A stretch of 64,000 nucleotides of DNA from Methylomonas sp. ZR1 (lineage in GTDB: Bacteria; Pseudomonadota; Gammaproteobacteria; Methylococcales; Methylomonadaceae): positions 4,402,001-4,466,000 of the forward strand of contig NZ_RCST01000001.1 of assembly GCF_013141865.1 (NCBI RefSeq), written 5' to 3'. The translations under genes and the position numbers were made by a program. Position 1 is the stretch's first letter. Every line of letters starts with the position of its first letter. This document shows positions 16,895-25,569 of the stretch, piece after piece. A model generated the notes under the pieces. That model was not told the origin of the DNA and made no database searches. It saw nothing but the letters and a program-made list of their open reading frames with translations.

Positions 16895-17793
16895 GGGTTC
16901 ATGCCGATCCGATGCGGTAGCCAGGCTTGAATAAACTCCAGAAACGAACGGACTTTGGCGGACAAATATTTGCGGTGTGGGTAAACCGCATAAATCTCCA
17001 ACGGCGCGATGCCGTATTGCTCCATGACCACTTGTAAACGGCCTTGTTCGATGTCGCGACCGACGATGTAGCGCGGCAACATGATCAGGCCTAAGCCATT
17101 CACCGCAGCGTTGCGGATCGGATCGGCCATGTTGGCTTGCATCCTGCCCGTGACGGTAACGGTGCGTTCCCCCAGAATGCCCTTGAATCGCCACTTGTTA
17201 CGGGGTGGAATCGCCCAGTTAATCAGGCAGCTGTGGTCTTCCAGGTCTTCAGGGTCTTGTGGAGTGCCATGTGCTTTAAGATATTCCGGGGACGCGCAAA
17301 CGACCAGTGACGAGCTGGCCAGCTTTCGGGCCACCAGGCTGGTATCGTTCAACTGTCCCAGATAAATCGCTAAGTCCACGCCCTCATCGATCAAATCGAC
17401 CTGCCCACCTTTCAACACCATCTCCACAGACAGGTCGGGGTAGTTTTTTAGGTATTCGGTCAAGCCCGGCGAAATATGGCTGGCGCCAATGACCGGCGGT
17501 GCGAGAATTTTTAGGGTGCCGCGAGGTTCCGTTTGCAAGTGCGTGATTGCCGATTCCATCTCGGCCACATCGAGTAAAACCTGCTGACAACGCTCGAGGT
17601 ATGCCTCGCCGGCTTCGGTTAAACTTAAGCTGCGGGTCGTACGGTTGAACAGTCGCGTATTCAGCTCGCTTTCCAATTGCATGATATGTTTGGTCGCCAT
17701 GGCCCTGGAAATGTCGAGATCCTTGGCGGCCCCGGCAAAGCTGCCTGCTTTGGCGACGCGGACAAAGACATTCATGCTGGTTAGTTTGTCCAT
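16891..17793 (-). CDS. LysR family transcriptional regulator
   Basis: A 300-residue LysR-type regulator. The N-terminal winged helix (MNVFVRVAKAGSFAGAAKDLDISRAMATKHIMQLE) is followed by the substrate-binding domain. ATG 17793 follows AGGAGA. Its stop overlaps the methyltransferase start, so it is cotranscribed with the methyltransferase and rhodanese genes, and a 16-bp palindrome lies just upstream in the promoter region. The inducer is not known. Confidence 0.92.
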   Translation of the reverse strand: MDKLTSMNVFVRVAKAGSFAGAAKDLDISRAMATKHIMQLESELNTRLFNRTTRSLSLTEAGEAYLERCQQVLLDVAEMESAITHLQTEPRGTLKILAPPVIGASHISPGLTEYLKNYPDLSVEMVLKGGQVDLIDEGVDLAIYLGQLNDTSLVARKLASSSLVVCASPEYLKAHGTPQDPEDLEDHSCLINWAIPPRNKWRFKGILGERTVTVTGRMQANMADPIRNAAVNGLGLIMLPRYIVGRDIEQGRLQVVMEQYGIAPLEIYAVYPHRKYLSAKVRSFLEFIQAWLPHRIGMNP

Positions 17794-17850
17794 GGTATCT
17801 CCTGGAAAGTAAAAAATTCACCAAAAAGCGTTGACATTTTTATTGTTTCT

Positions 17851-17866
17851 AAATTGTATACAATTT
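17851..17866. promoter_or_regulatory. 16-bp palindrome upstream of the LysR gene, possible operator
   Basis: AAATTGTATACAATTT is a perfect dyad 58 bases upstream of the LysR start, in the divergent region before the small membrane protein gene. LysR proteins commonly bind imperfect dyads near their own promoter. A TTGACA at 17831-17836 lies next to it. Confidence 0.45.
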
Positions 17867-17883
17867 ATTTAGTAAAAGCCTAA

Positions 17884-17911
17884 TTGTAAACTTTTTTCTA
17901 TCCTGTATAGT
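17884..17911 (+). promoter_or_regulatory. Candidate sigma-70 promoter for the small membrane protein
   Basis: TTGTAA (17884-17889), a 16-base spacer and TATAGT (17906-17911), placed 24 bases before the ATG at 17936. With the terminators after the gene it delimits a transcript of about 300 bases. Confidence 0.5.
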
Positions 17912-17935
17912 GCGCTGCAACTGAAGAGCAAGCAC

Positions 17936-18136
17936 ATGAAGTCTTGTCAAGCGCAAGATTTAAAAATAGAGAATTTGAGCACAATGAACGACTTTAAAAA
18001 AGACATCTTAATAGGCGCTCTTTTTATTGTCGGTGTTTGGAGCTTTATTTCCGGCTTGTTCGTCATCTCTACTATGCTGTTCGCTGTCACCTCCATATTT
18101 AGCAATATGTCGACTAAGGCGCTGCTGAATAGCTGA
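17936..18136 (+). CDS. Small single- or double-helix membrane protein
   Basis: A protein of 66 residues (50 if it starts at ATG 17984). The part after MNDFKKD is one long hydrophobic run, ILIGALFIVGVWSFISGLFVISTMLF, then a short polar tail. It has its own candidate promoter and is followed by two terminators in tandem, so it appears to be an independent unit. I do not recognise the family; the transcript could also act as a small RNA. The ATG at 17936 has GAAGAG seven bases upstream. Confidence 0.45.
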   Translation: MKSCQAQDLKIENLSTMNDFKKDILIGALFIVGVWSFISGLFVISTMLFAVTSIFSNMSTKALLNS

Positions 18137-18175
18137 TCCAAGAATTTGTAACTACCTCCTGGTGTTGTAATAACG

Positions 18176-18212
18176 AGCGGAACCTCCTTCTAAGCACTCC
18201 GCTGGTTTTTTT
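18176..18212 (+). terminator. Terminator-like hairpin (first of two)
   Basis: Stem AGCGGA / TCCGCT (18176-18181 with 18198-18203), then GG and T7. The stem is short and the loop long, so it is weaker than the one that follows. Confidence 0.5.
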
Positions 18213-18248
18213 GCCTTCCTCTGCGCAAGCATAGGGAGGCTTTTTTTT
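18213..18248 (+). terminator. Strong rho-independent terminator (second of two)
   Basis: Stem GCCTTCCTCTGC with GCATAGGGAGGC (one mismatch, one G-T pair) around GCAA, followed by T8. It ends the short transcription unit before hisE. Confidence 0.85.
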
Positions 18249-18319
18249 GCCGATAGATTTTTTTGGGCTGCCTCGGCAACGTGCTATGATTTTGCAATTT
18301 TCAATCCAAACAAAAGCTA

Positions 18320-18640
18320 ATGAGCGAAGTTTTACAGCAATTGGCCGAGGTTCTTGAGCAGCGCAAGTTGCAAACCGCCGATCAGTCCTACGTAGCCAGT
18401 TTATACGCCAAGGGCTTGGATCATATTTTGAAAAAAATCGGCGAAGAGGCTACCGAGACGGTGATTGCCGCCAAAGATGGCGATAAGGATAAAATTGTGT
18501 ATGAAACTGCCGATCTTTGGTTTCATTGCATGGTGATGTTGGCGCATCAGGAACTCGGCCCGGAACATGTGATCAGTGAGTTGCAAAGGCGCTTCGGATT
18601 GTCCGGTTTACAGGAAAAAGCGCAGCGCGATATTTCCTGA
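18320..18640 (+). CDS. hisE: Phosphoribosyl-ATP pyrophosphatase
   Basis: A 106-residue HisE enzyme, second step of histidine biosynthesis (PR-ATP to PR-AMP plus pyrophosphate). The MazG-like pattern is complete: [30 protein letters not shown], then [18 protein letters not shown] with the metal-binding Glu/Asp residues. It precedes tatABC with a 23-base gap, an arrangement seen in many proteobacteria where hisE/hisI lie next to tat genes. Confidence 0.95.
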   Translation: MSEVLQQLAEVLEQRKLQTADQSYVASLYAKGLDHILKKIGEEATETVIAAKDGDKDKIVYETADLWFHCMVMLAHQELGPEHVISELQRRFGLSGLQEKAQRDIS

Positions 18641-18663
18641 TAGTAAAAATTAAGGAGTGAACA

Positions 18664-18879
18664 ATGGGTTTAAGCATCCCTCATTTATTAGTGGTTTTGG
18701 TTATCGTGATCTTGGTGTTTGGCACCAAGCGCCTGAAAAATATCGGCGCCGATCTTGGCGAAGCGATTAAGGGCTTTCGTTCTGCCGTTAAGGAAGGCAG
18801 TGAAGATAAGGCGATTGCAAGCAAGGAAGAGGAGCCTTTGGAAGGCGAAGTCACTAATAAAGAAAAAGACCGAGCTTAG
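18664..18879 (+). CDS. tatA: Sec-independent translocase subunit TatA
   Basis: A 71-residue TatA: short periplasmic start, one membrane helix ([15 protein letters not shown]), the hinge [22 protein letters not shown] amphipathic helix, and an acidic Lys/Glu-rich tail. It polymerises to form the Tat translocation pore for folded proteins. ATG 18664 follows AAGGAG. First of tatABC. Confidence 0.95.
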   Translation: MGLSIPHLLVVLVIVILVFGTKRLKNIGADLGEAIKGFRSAVKEGSEDKAIASKEEEPLEGEVTNKEKDRA

Positions 18880-18887
18880 TCTGCGAT

Positions 18888-19211
18888 ATGTTCGACGTCG
18901 GTTTTTCAGAATTGTTGATGGTGGGTTTGGTGGCACTATTGGTGCTGGGCCCGGAAAAATTGCCGAAAGCGGCCCGCTTGGCTGGGTTTTGGGTGGGAAA
19001 AGCCCGTACTGTGTTGGCCACTGCTAAGGCGGAAATTAAACAGGAATTGCACGCTGAGGAAATGCGCCAGTTAATCCAGCAGCAGTCCATAGCCGGCGAA
19101 TTGCAGAAAGTGGTGCAGGATACTCAGTCAGCTCTCGACGATATTAACTTCAATGCTCAGGCAGCGACAGAAATCAATCAGGACGATGACAAGCCAAGCG
19201 CCGCTGGATAA
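18888..19211 (+). CDS. tatB: Sec-independent translocase subunit TatB
   Basis: A 107-residue TatB: MFDVGFSELLMVGLVALLVLGPEKLP, with the conserved Glu in the helix and the GPEKLP hinge, then a long amphipathic helix (AEIKQELHAEEMRQLIQQQ). It forms the substrate receptor with TatC. Eight bases follow tatA, and its end overlaps the start of tatC by 26 bases. Confidence 0.95.
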   Translation: MFDVGFSELLMVGLVALLVLGPEKLPKAARLAGFWVGKARTVLATAKAEIKQELHAEEMRQLIQQQSIAGELQKVVQDTQSALDDINFNAQAATEINQDDDKPSAAG

Positions 19212-19941
19212 CGAGCAGTCATTTTTTAGCCATTTAGTCGAGCTGCGCGACCGCCTGTTAAAGGTCGTGTTATGCGTGCTGCTGGTATTTGTTGGTACCG
19301 CAAGCTACGCCAACGAGATTTACGCCTATCTGGCCGAGCCGCTGTTAGTGCACATGCCGAAAAACAGTACGATGATTGCCATCGATGTGGCCTCGCCGTT
19401 TTTCACGCCGTTCAAGCTTGCGTTTGTGGTGGCGGTGTTCGTTTCCATTCCTTTCATTCTTTACCAGTTCTGGGGTTTTGTGGCGCCCGGCTTATATCGC
19501 CATGAAAAACTGATGGTGGCGCCACTGTTATTGGCTAGTACGCTGTTGTTTTACAGTGGTGCGGCCTTCGCCTATTTTTTGGTATTTCCTCTGGTATTCG
19601 GCTATCTCACGTCGGCGGCGCCGGCCGGCGTGGCGGTGATGACAGATATAGCCACTTATCTGGATTTTGTATTGGCAATGTTTTTTGCCTTCGGCTTATC
19701 GTTCGAAATTCCGATTTTCACTATTGTATTGGTCTGGACCGGCATCATCACCCCGGAAACGCTGTCTGAAAAAAGGCCGTATGTCATCGTTGGGGTGTTT
19801 GTCATCGCGATGTTTTTGACGCCGCCCGACGCTTTGTCGCAAACTCTGTTAGCGGTGCCGATGTGGTTGTTGTTTGAATCCGGATTGCTGTTTTCACGAT
19901 TGTTCGTCAAAAAAGAGTCGGCGGCTGAGGATCGTGAATAG
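19186..19941 (+). CDS. tatC: Sec-independent translocase subunit TatC
   Basis: A 251-residue TatC with six membrane helices: FFSHLVELRDRLLKV (signal-binding N-terminus with conserved Glu), SPFFTPFKLAFV, QFWGFVAPGLYRHEK, FGLSFEIPIFTIVLV and FLTPPDALSQTLLAVPMWLLFE. The usual length is about 250. Start chosen at ATG 19186 inside the tatB 3' end; an earlier start at 19153 would add unrelated residues. It recognises twin-arginine signal peptides. Confidence 0.95.
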   Translation: MTSQAPLDNEQSFFSHLVELRDRLLKVVLCVLLVFVGTASYANEIYAYLAEPLLVHMPKNSTMIAIDVASPFFTPFKLAFVVAVFVSIPFILYQFWGFVAPGLYRHEKLMVAPLLLASTLLFYSGAAFAYFLVFPLVFGYLTSAAPAGVAVMTDIATYLDFVLAMFFAFGLSFEIPIFTIVLVWTGIITPETLSEKRPYVIVGVFVIAMFLTPPDALSQTLLAVPMWLLFESGLLFSRLFVKKESAAEDRE

Positions 19942-20617
19942 TATTGCTCAGCGATTCACCACGGTACGCAAGCAGCTCCGCCAGGCCGAAATCGATGCGC
20001 AGCGTTCACCGGGGAGTGTGCAGTTATTGGCGGTCAGCAAGACCAAGCCCGCCGCCGATATTGCTGCAGCCTACCGTTTCGGTCAGCGCCATTTTGGCGA
20101 AAATTATTTACAGGAAGCGCTGAAAAAACAGCAGGAATTGGCGGCATTCAATATTAGCTGGCATTTCATCGGGCCGATTCAATCCAATAAAACCAAGCCT
20201 ATTGCCCAGCACTTTGCCTGGGTGCACAGTGTTGATCGCCTAAAAATAGCCGAACGCCTCAGCGAGCAGCGTCCGGACTATTTGCCGCCTTTGAATATCT
20301 GCTTGCAGGTCAATATCAGCGATGAAGCGAGCAAATCCGGCATTGAATTGGCGGATTTGCCGGTGCTGATCGAACAAGTCGGTAAGCTGCCCAATTTGCG
20401 TTTACGCGGCGTGATGGCGATTCCGGAGCCGCAACAGGATTATCAGGCGCAATGCCTGCCGTATCGGCGGCTCTATCAGGCAGTGCGGCAACTTGATCGT
20501 CACGATCTCGATACTTTTTCGTTTGGCATGAGTGGCGATTTACAGGCGGCGGTTGCCGAAGGCTCAACGCTGGTGCGGATCGGCACGGCGCTGTTCGGCG
20601 AGCGTCCTAGCCAATAA
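19934..20617 (+). CDS. yggS: Pyridoxal phosphate homeostasis protein YggS
   Basis: A 227-residue PLP-binding protein with the alanine racemase-like barrel. Lys36 in LLAVSKTKP is the PLP lysine; FGENYLQEALKK, WHFIGPIQSNKTK, VNISDEASKSGI and SFGMSGDLQAAVAEGSTLVRIGTALFG are all family hallmarks. It starts at GTG 19934, overlapping tatC by eight bases, after GAGG. It is probably cotranscribed with the tat genes. Confidence 0.93.
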   Translation: MNSIAQRFTTVRKQLRQAEIDAQRSPGSVQLLAVSKTKPAADIAAAYRFGQRHFGENYLQEALKKQQELAAFNISWHFIGPIQSNKTKPIAQHFAWVHSVDRLKIAERLSEQRPDYLPPLNICLQVNISDEASKSGIELADLPVLIEQVGKLPNLRLRGVMAIPEPQQDYQAQCLPYRRLYQAVRQLDRHDLDTFSFGMSGDLQAAVAEGSTLVRIGTALFGERPSQ

Positions 20618-20674
20618 TTTGTTTTTCATGGATAATGCAGGGTATTTTCCGATAAATCCCCATTTTTCAACGCG

Positions 20675-22432
20675 ATGAAACAAAAGCTGGAATCCCTGTT
20701 ACAACAAGCCGTTACAGCCCTTAAAAATCAAGGTATTCTCGAAAACGATTTTATTGCGCAAATCAATTTGGAGCGCACCCGCGATGTGCAACACGGCGAT
20801 TTCGCCACCAATCTGGCGATGTTGCTGGCCAAGCCGGCCAAACTTAATCCTAGACAGCTGGCCGAAAAAATCGTCGCGGCGCTGCCGAGCGATGCGCTGA
20901 TCACCAAGGTTGATATCGCCGGCCCCGGATTTATCAATTTCTTCATCAATCCCGATAGCCAATTTCAGGTCGTCAAACAGATACTCGATACTGGGTCGGA
21001 ATACGGTTTGAGCAAGATCGGCGTTGGCAAGCGAGTGCAAGTCGAATTCGTTTCCGCTAATCCCACCGGGCCTTTACATGTCGGCCACGGCCGCGGCGCA
21101 GCTTATGGTTCTGCGGTGGCGGATTTGCTGGCGGCAGCCGGTTTTGAAGTCGAACGCGAATACTATGTGAACGATGCCGGCCGGCAGATGGATATTCTCG
21201 CCACCAGCGTCTGGTTGCGTTATCTGGAAGCCTGTGGCGAAGTTCTGCCTTTCCCTAGCAATGGCTATCGCGGCGAGTATGTCCGAGATATTTCCGCGAA
21301 GTTGCATAAGAAAGCCGGCGACGCTTACCGCAGAGCTGCCGCGCTAGTGATGGCGGATTTGCCCGCCGACGAACCGCAAGGCGGCGATAAGGAAAAACAC
21401 ATTGATGCGTTGATCGACCGTGCCAAAGCCTTGCTCGGCGACGCTTATAAAGAGGTATTTCAAGCCGGTCTGGACGAAATTCTGGACGACATCAAAGACG
21501 ACTTGGCTGAATTCGGCGTGAGTTATCAACAGTGGTTTTCCGAGCGTTCGCTGATGGACGATCATTCCGTTGAGCAGGCTTTGCAGCGTCTGGATGCGGT
21601 CGGCTATCTTTACCAGCAGGAAGGCGCCACTTGGTTTGCTTCCAGCCGTTTGGGCGACGAAAAAGATAGAGTCGTGGTGCGAGATAACGGCCAGACCACC
21701 TATTTTGCTTCTGATATTGCCTATCACATGCACAAATTGGATCGGGGCTTCGATCAGATTGTTAACATCTGGGGCGCTGATCACCACGGCTATATTCCGC
21801 GCGTAAAAGCGGCGATGCAAGCCTTGGGCGCCGACGAATCCAAACTGAAAGTATTGCTGGTGCAATTTGCGATCTTGTATCGCGGCGACGAAAAAGTACA
21901 AATGTCGACCCGCTCCGGCGAATTTGTCACCCTAAGACAACTGCGCAGCGAAGTGGGTAGAGATGCGTGCCGCTTCTTTTATGTGATGCGTAAATCCGAA
22001 CAACATATGGATTTCGACTTGAAATTGGCTACTTCCAGAAGTAACGAAAATCCGGTTTATTATGTGCAGTATGCGCATGCCAGGGTGTGCAGCGTGTTGC
22101 GCCAGCTCGACGAAAAAGGCCGGCAACGCAATCCGCAGTTAGGTATGGAGCATCTGAATCTGTTGACCGAAGAGCAGGAAGCCGCGTTACTGACTACACT
22201 TTCCAAGTACCCGGAAACTTTGGAACGTGCTGCTGTGAATTACGAACCTCATCAATTGATTCATTACTTGCGTGAACTGGCCAATCAGTTCCACAGTTAT
22301 TACAACGCACATCAGTTCCTGGTAGACGACGACAAGCTTTGCAACGCGCGCATTAATTTGATTTGCGCCGTCAAGCAGGTATTGGTCAACGCCCTATCCC
22401 TATTGAAAATCAATGCACCTGAAGCGATGTAA
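20675..22432 (+). CDS. argS: Arginyl-tRNA synthetase
   Basis: A 585-residue class I synthetase charging tRNA-Arg. It has the N-terminal Add1 domain, the HIGH-type motif [18 protein letters not shown], the RS-specific [30 protein letters not shown] in place of a canonical KMSKS, and a C-terminal DALR domain with [11 protein letters not shown] at the end. Length is usual. The stop overlaps the start of the SPOR gene (TAATG). Confidence 0.97.
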   Translation: MKQKLESLLQQAVTALKNQGILENDFIAQINLERTRDVQHGDFATNLAMLLAKPAKLNPRQLAEKIVAALPSDALITKVDIAGPGFINFFINPDSQFQVVKQILDTGSEYGLSKIGVGKRVQVEFVSANPTGPLHVGHGRGAAYGSAVADLLAAAGFEVEREYYVNDAGRQMDILATSVWLRYLEACGEVLPFPSNGYRGEYVRDISAKLHKKAGDAYRRAAALVMADLPADEPQGGDKEKHIDALIDRAKALLGDAYKEVFQAGLDEILDDIKDDLAEFGVSYQQWFSERSLMDDHSVEQALQRLDAVGYLYQQEGATWFASSRLGDEKDRVVVRDNGQTTYFASDIAYHMHKLDRGFDQIVNIWGADHHGYIPRVKAAMQALGADESKLKVLLVQFAILYRGDEKVQMSTRSGEFVTLRQLRSEVGRDACRFFYVMRKSEQHMDFDLKLATSRSNENPVYYVQYAHARVCSVLRQLDEKGRQRNPQLGMEHLNLLTEEQEAALLTTLSKYPETLERAAVNYEPHQLIHYLRELANQFHSYYNAHQFLVDDDKLCNARINLICAVKQVLVNALSLLKINAPEAM

Positions 22433-23073
22433 TGGCCAGAGACTATAAGCACCGCGTTCAAAGTCCCAGTTACGCTAACAGTCGCAGAAAGCCGAAAAAG
22501 TCCTCGGTCGCACCTTGGCGCTGGTTGCTGGTCATCGCGCTGATTGTAGCTTTTGGGGTGTTTTTGAACATGATCCGCAAAATGGTACCTGAGTTGGTGG
22601 CGGGCAAGTCGGAGGCTGATATCCCGCAAGTAGTGGAGAAGTTAAAGCAAGAGTTACCGGTCAAACCGCAAACTCAAGCGGTCGTTGAGCCGGAAAAACC
22701 GGCGGAGCCGCCGCAACCAGCGGAGCCGGAAGAACCGCGTTACGATTTTTATACCATACTGCCACAAGCGGAAGTAGTGGTGCCCGACTACGAAATCAAA
22801 ACCCGGGTGCGCGAGCAGCTAGTTGGTAAAACCAAGGCGGCCAAATACATTATGCAGGCAGGTTCCTTCCGGGAGGCAGCGGAGGCTGATCGCCATAAGG
22901 CCAAGCTGGCATCGCTCGGCATAGAGTCCCGGGTCGAAAAGGCTAAAGTCGGCAATGTTATCTGGCATCGGGTTAAGGTCGGTCCCTACGATAATCCCGC
23001 CAGCGTTTCCACGATTAAGGAATTGCTGCAGAAAAACGGCATCGGTGTGATTGTTACCGAAAGCGGTCAATAA
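22432..23073 (+). CDS. SPOR domain protein (FtsN-like)
   Basis: A 213-residue bitopic membrane protein: short cytoplasmic Arg/Lys-rich start (SRRKPKKSS), one helix (WRWLLVIALIVAFGVFLNMI), a Pro/Glu-rich periplasmic linker, and a C-terminal SPOR domain (KYIMQAGSFREAAEADRHKAKLASLG ... VKVGPYDNPASVSTIKELL). SPOR domains bind denuded glycan strands at the septum. The argS-ftsN adjacency with one-base overlap is a common proteobacterial arrangement, so it is probably the FtsN-type division protein. Confidence 0.85.
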   Translation: MARDYKHRVQSPSYANSRRKPKKSSVAPWRWLLVIALIVAFGVFLNMIRKMVPELVAGKSEADIPQVVEKLKQELPVKPQTQAVVEPEKPAEPPQPAEPEEPRYDFYTILPQAEVVVPDYEIKTRVREQLVGKTKAAKYIMQAGSFREAAEADRHKAKLASLGIESRVEKAKVGNVIWHRVKVGPYDNPASVSTIKELLQKNGIGVIVTESGQ

Positions 23074-23218
23074 GCGTTCAAAAAAATCCAGGGATTTGCC
23101 TGGCATTGTTCAAGCAATTCTCCAGCGCAATGCTGTGTATACTGCGGTAGTAAATTAGATTGACTGGCTTGCTGTTTTAAGCTCTGATAACTTCAACAAT
23201 TACGAGAGGAGAGGTCTT

Positions 23219-23779
23219 ATGGTTAACAAAAAGACGATGGCGCTGATGGCTTTGGCGCTGATCATGCTGAGCGGTTGTAGCCGGGGTTTTCGGGCTAGCG
23301 AAGTCAAAGATGACGATTTGGTCGAGGTAAGCTACGAGGCTGTCGATCAGCTCCTTCTCGATTTGCGCGAGCCTTTGCCCAGAGGTAGTCTGGTGGTTAT
23401 CAATTCGCTGGTTAATCTCGGAGAACTGGAGCAAACACTGGCGTTTGGCCGAATTGTCTCCGATCAAATTTCCTCGGCCTTTCATCGTTCCGGTTACCGG
23501 GTGATGGGTATGGAACTGCCTACCGAAATTTTTGCTAAAAACGAAGCCGGTATCCTGCAACTGCCTGATAAAACCAAGGAAGCTTTAAATAACGTCGGGG
23601 CTAAAGCGGTCGTTGTAGGATCGTTTGCTCCTGGCTACAACAATGTCTATGTGTCGCTAAGAGTTGTGGACATCGCCAGTCAGAACGTGATTTCTTCCAC
23701 CGACTATTCCGTGTCGATGGGGCCGGATGCCAAAGTTTTGGTTAAAAAGCCGCCAGCACCCGCGCCAGCTAAGCCATAG
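23219..23779 (+). CDS. FlgO-domain outer-membrane lipoprotein
   Basis: A 186-residue lipoprotein: signal MALMALALIMLSGC with lipobox Cys20, followed by a FlgO-type domain (AVDQLLLDLREPLPRGSLVVINSLVNLGELEQTLAFGRIVSDQISSAF, then KAVVVGSFAPGYNNVYVSLRVVD). The tail is Lys/Pro/Ala-rich. FlgO is known from Vibrio flagella, but many such proteins lie outside flagellar loci, as here. Start at ATG 23219 after GAGAGGAGAGG. Role otherwise unknown. Confidence 0.8.
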   Translation: MVNKKTMALMALALIMLSGCSRGFRASEVKDDDLVEVSYEAVDQLLLDLREPLPRGSLVVINSLVNLGELEQTLAFGRIVSDQISSAFHRSGYRVMGMELPTEIFAKNEAGILQLPDKTKEALNNVGAKAVVVGSFAPGYNNVYVSLRVVDIASQNVISSTDYSVSMGPDAKVLVKKPPAPAPAKP

Positions 23780-23792
23780 CACTCAGATATTA

Positions 23793-23818
23793 AGCGGATT
23801 GCCTTTAGGCAATCCGCT
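23793..23818. terminator. Perfect hairpin between convergent genes
   Basis: AGCGGATTGCC / GGCAATCCGCT around TTTA, an 11-bp perfect stem between the FlgO gene (+) and the asparaginase gene (-). No T-run follows, so it may be a transcript-end protector or a weak bidirectional terminator. Confidence 0.5.
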
Positions 23819-23864
23819 CCTCGCTATAGTTTAGCCATCAGGCTCGACGCACTAAAGTCCCCCT

Positions 23865-24887
23865 CTAATTACCCAGTTGCTCGTGGGCCAAGTTCTGTGC
23901 CAAATACCCAGAAATTGCCTGCGGCGTATCGAAATTGCCGTAAGCCAATAACAATTTAGCGTAAGCCGCTTCCAACGACGTATTCCAGATCATTTCCGCG
24001 CCCACATCCAGTAGCTCGCGAGTCGAGGCGTATGCGCTTTCCGAATATAGCGCCGGTGCCAGATAAATTTTGATGCCTTGCCCGGTGCAGCGTTTGACGA
24101 ATTCCACCAAGCTGTATTGCTCTCCTGCTGCGGCAGAGGCGCAAGCCGTCCCGGAGTGGTAGAGGTCGTGCAGTACTGCATCGACCTTATCGAGACTGTA
24201 AGCAGCGTAATCCAGGCCTGGGTAAGGTCTGATCAGTAAAATGCGTTTGGAAAAGTCGGGTTTAAGCGTAATCGGCGAGCGCACGCTGGGCGCCAAATTT
24301 TGCAGAGAGTAGAAGCATCCGTTCTCGAAGCGCATCCAGGCCTGCGACTGCACGCTGATAAAATTGCTACTTAAGGGCAGGCAGGACGATAGTCGACTGC
24401 CGAGATGAATCAGCGTCGTTTGGCCTGGATTGCGGTAAGGCACAAACACGCCGGCCAGACCAATTTGGCGGATAAATTCCACCGCACATAGAAAGTTCGC
24501 CACGCCGTTGGCTTGCGGGTTGTTCAGCGGCAAATCGCTGGAAACCAGCAGCAGCGGAATCGACAATCCATTGAAATACAGGCTTAGTGCGGCAGCACTA
24601 AAGGCCAGGCTGTCGGTACCGTGGGTGACGATGATGCCGGCGAATTGGCTTAAGTCCTCGGCTTCAATCGCAGTGATGATCTGGGGCCAGTGGCTGGGAT
24701 GCAGGTTTTCGCTGAGAATCTGCAAGGGCTGCAAGGTTTTGAAGCTTACCGAATCCGGCTTGGCGTCGTGTTCCGCAAAGCGTTGCAATAACTTAAAACC
24801 GGCGCTGCCGTCGGTATTGATGGTGTCGCCGCTGAGCTGCGAACCGATGGTGCCGCCGGTAAATACCAGCAGGATGTTTTTCTTCAT
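23865..24887 (-). CDS. L-asparaginase family amidohydrolase
   Basis: A 340-residue asparaginase/glutaminase-fold enzyme. The first catalytic threonine motif VFTGGTIGS is at residues 8-16 and the second, VTHGTDSLAFSAAALSLYF, near 90. Spacing matches asparaginases of the cytosolic type. The substrate could be Asn or another amide. Single-gene unit, divergent from folA. Confidence 0.85.
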   Translation of the reverse strand: MKKNILLVFTGGTIGSQLSGDTINTDGSAGFKLLQRFAEHDAKPDSVSFKTLQPLQILSENLHPSHWPQIITAIEAEDLSQFAGIIVTHGTDSLAFSAAALSLYFNGLSIPLLLVSSDLPLNNPQANGVANFLCAVEFIRQIGLAGVFVPYRNPGQTTLIHLGSRLSSCLPLSSNFISVQSQAWMRFENGCFYSLQNLAPSVRSPITLKPDFSKRILLIRPYPGLDYAAYSLDKVDAVLHDLYHSGTACASAAAGEQYSLVEFVKRCTGQGIKIYLAPALYSESAYASTRELLDVGAEMIWNTSLEAAYAKLLLAYGNFDTPQAISGYLAQNLAHEQLGN

Positions 24888-24943
24888 AAACGATGGTTTC
24901 TAGTATGATGTTTTGCTCACAAAGCCCATCTTAAACACTCCGC

Positions 24944-25489
24944 ATGAAAATATCACTGATCGTGGCGATGGCCAGTAATCGCGCCATTGGCCTGAACGGC
25001 CAAATGCCTTGGCATCTCTCGGCCGACTTGAAACGCTTCAAACAAATCACCATGGGCGCGCCGATATTGATGGGGCGTAAGACGTTTGAGGCCATCGGTC
25101 GGCCCTTGCCGGGACGGGAGAATATCATTATCAGCCGCGATCCGAGTTATCAACAACCCGGTTGCCGAGTGTTTGGCGACATCGATAGCGTGTTGCAATG
25201 CTATGCCGATCACCCGGAGCTATTCGTGATTGGCGGCGCCACCTTATATGAAGCCATGCTGGCGTATGCCGATTATTTGTATCTGACCGAAATCCACAAA
25301 ACCTTCGAGGGTGACACTTTTTTCCCGGAGATTGATGCCAGGCAATGGCGGGAGCTTGCCAGAGAGGATGTTGAAAATGATCAAGCCGTTGATTTCAGTT
25401 ACAGTTTTTTAAAGTTGGAAAACGTCCGGGCTGGCCTTAGTGGCGTGCTGGATTTGCGCGGCCGCTCAGGATTAGGCGCGTTGTCATAA
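24944..25489 (+). CDS. folA: Dihydrofolate reductase
   Basis: A 181-residue DHFR: SLIVAMASNRAIGLNGQMPWHLSADLKRFKQ (catalytic acidic residue in the HLSAD strand), MGRKTFEAIGRPLPGRENIIISR, FVIGGATLYEAML. It reduces dihydrofolate with NADPH. The C-terminus carries about 20 residues (from NVRAGLSGVL on) beyond the usual ~160, which may be a natural extension. Its last codons overlap the first Pho half-site of the next promoter. Confidence 0.95.
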   Translation: MKISLIVAMASNRAIGLNGQMPWHLSADLKRFKQITMGAPILMGRKTFEAIGRPLPGRENIIISRDPSYQQPGCRVFGDIDSVLQCYADHPELFVIGGATLYEAMLAYADYLYLTEIHKTFEGDTFFPEIDARQWRELAREDVENDQAVDFSYSFLKLENVRAGLSGVLDLRGRSGLGALS

Positions 25490-25520
25490 AACTGTCACAT
25501 TTGCTTCATACTATTGTCAC
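25481..25520 (+). promoter_or_regulatory. Pho box array upstream of pstS
   Basis: Four 7-base half-sites on an 11-base period: TTGTCAT (25481), CTGTCAC (25492), GCTTCAT (25503) and TTGTCAC (25514), each separated by four AT-rich bases. This is the known PhoB recognition pattern (CTGTCAT repeats). A CAATAT -10 candidate lies ten bases after the last site, 34 bases before the pstS start. The first site lies within the end of folA. Confidence 0.9.
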
Positions 25521-25569
25521 GCTAGGTTGGCAATATGAATCTTAAGTTTTAAACATTTCGAGAAAATAT

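Noticed and set aside
16895..17194. An extension of the methyltransferase frame into the LysR gene
   Set aside because: Unconserved residues in another frame of LysR; ATG 16894 overlaps the LysR stop as expected for coupling.
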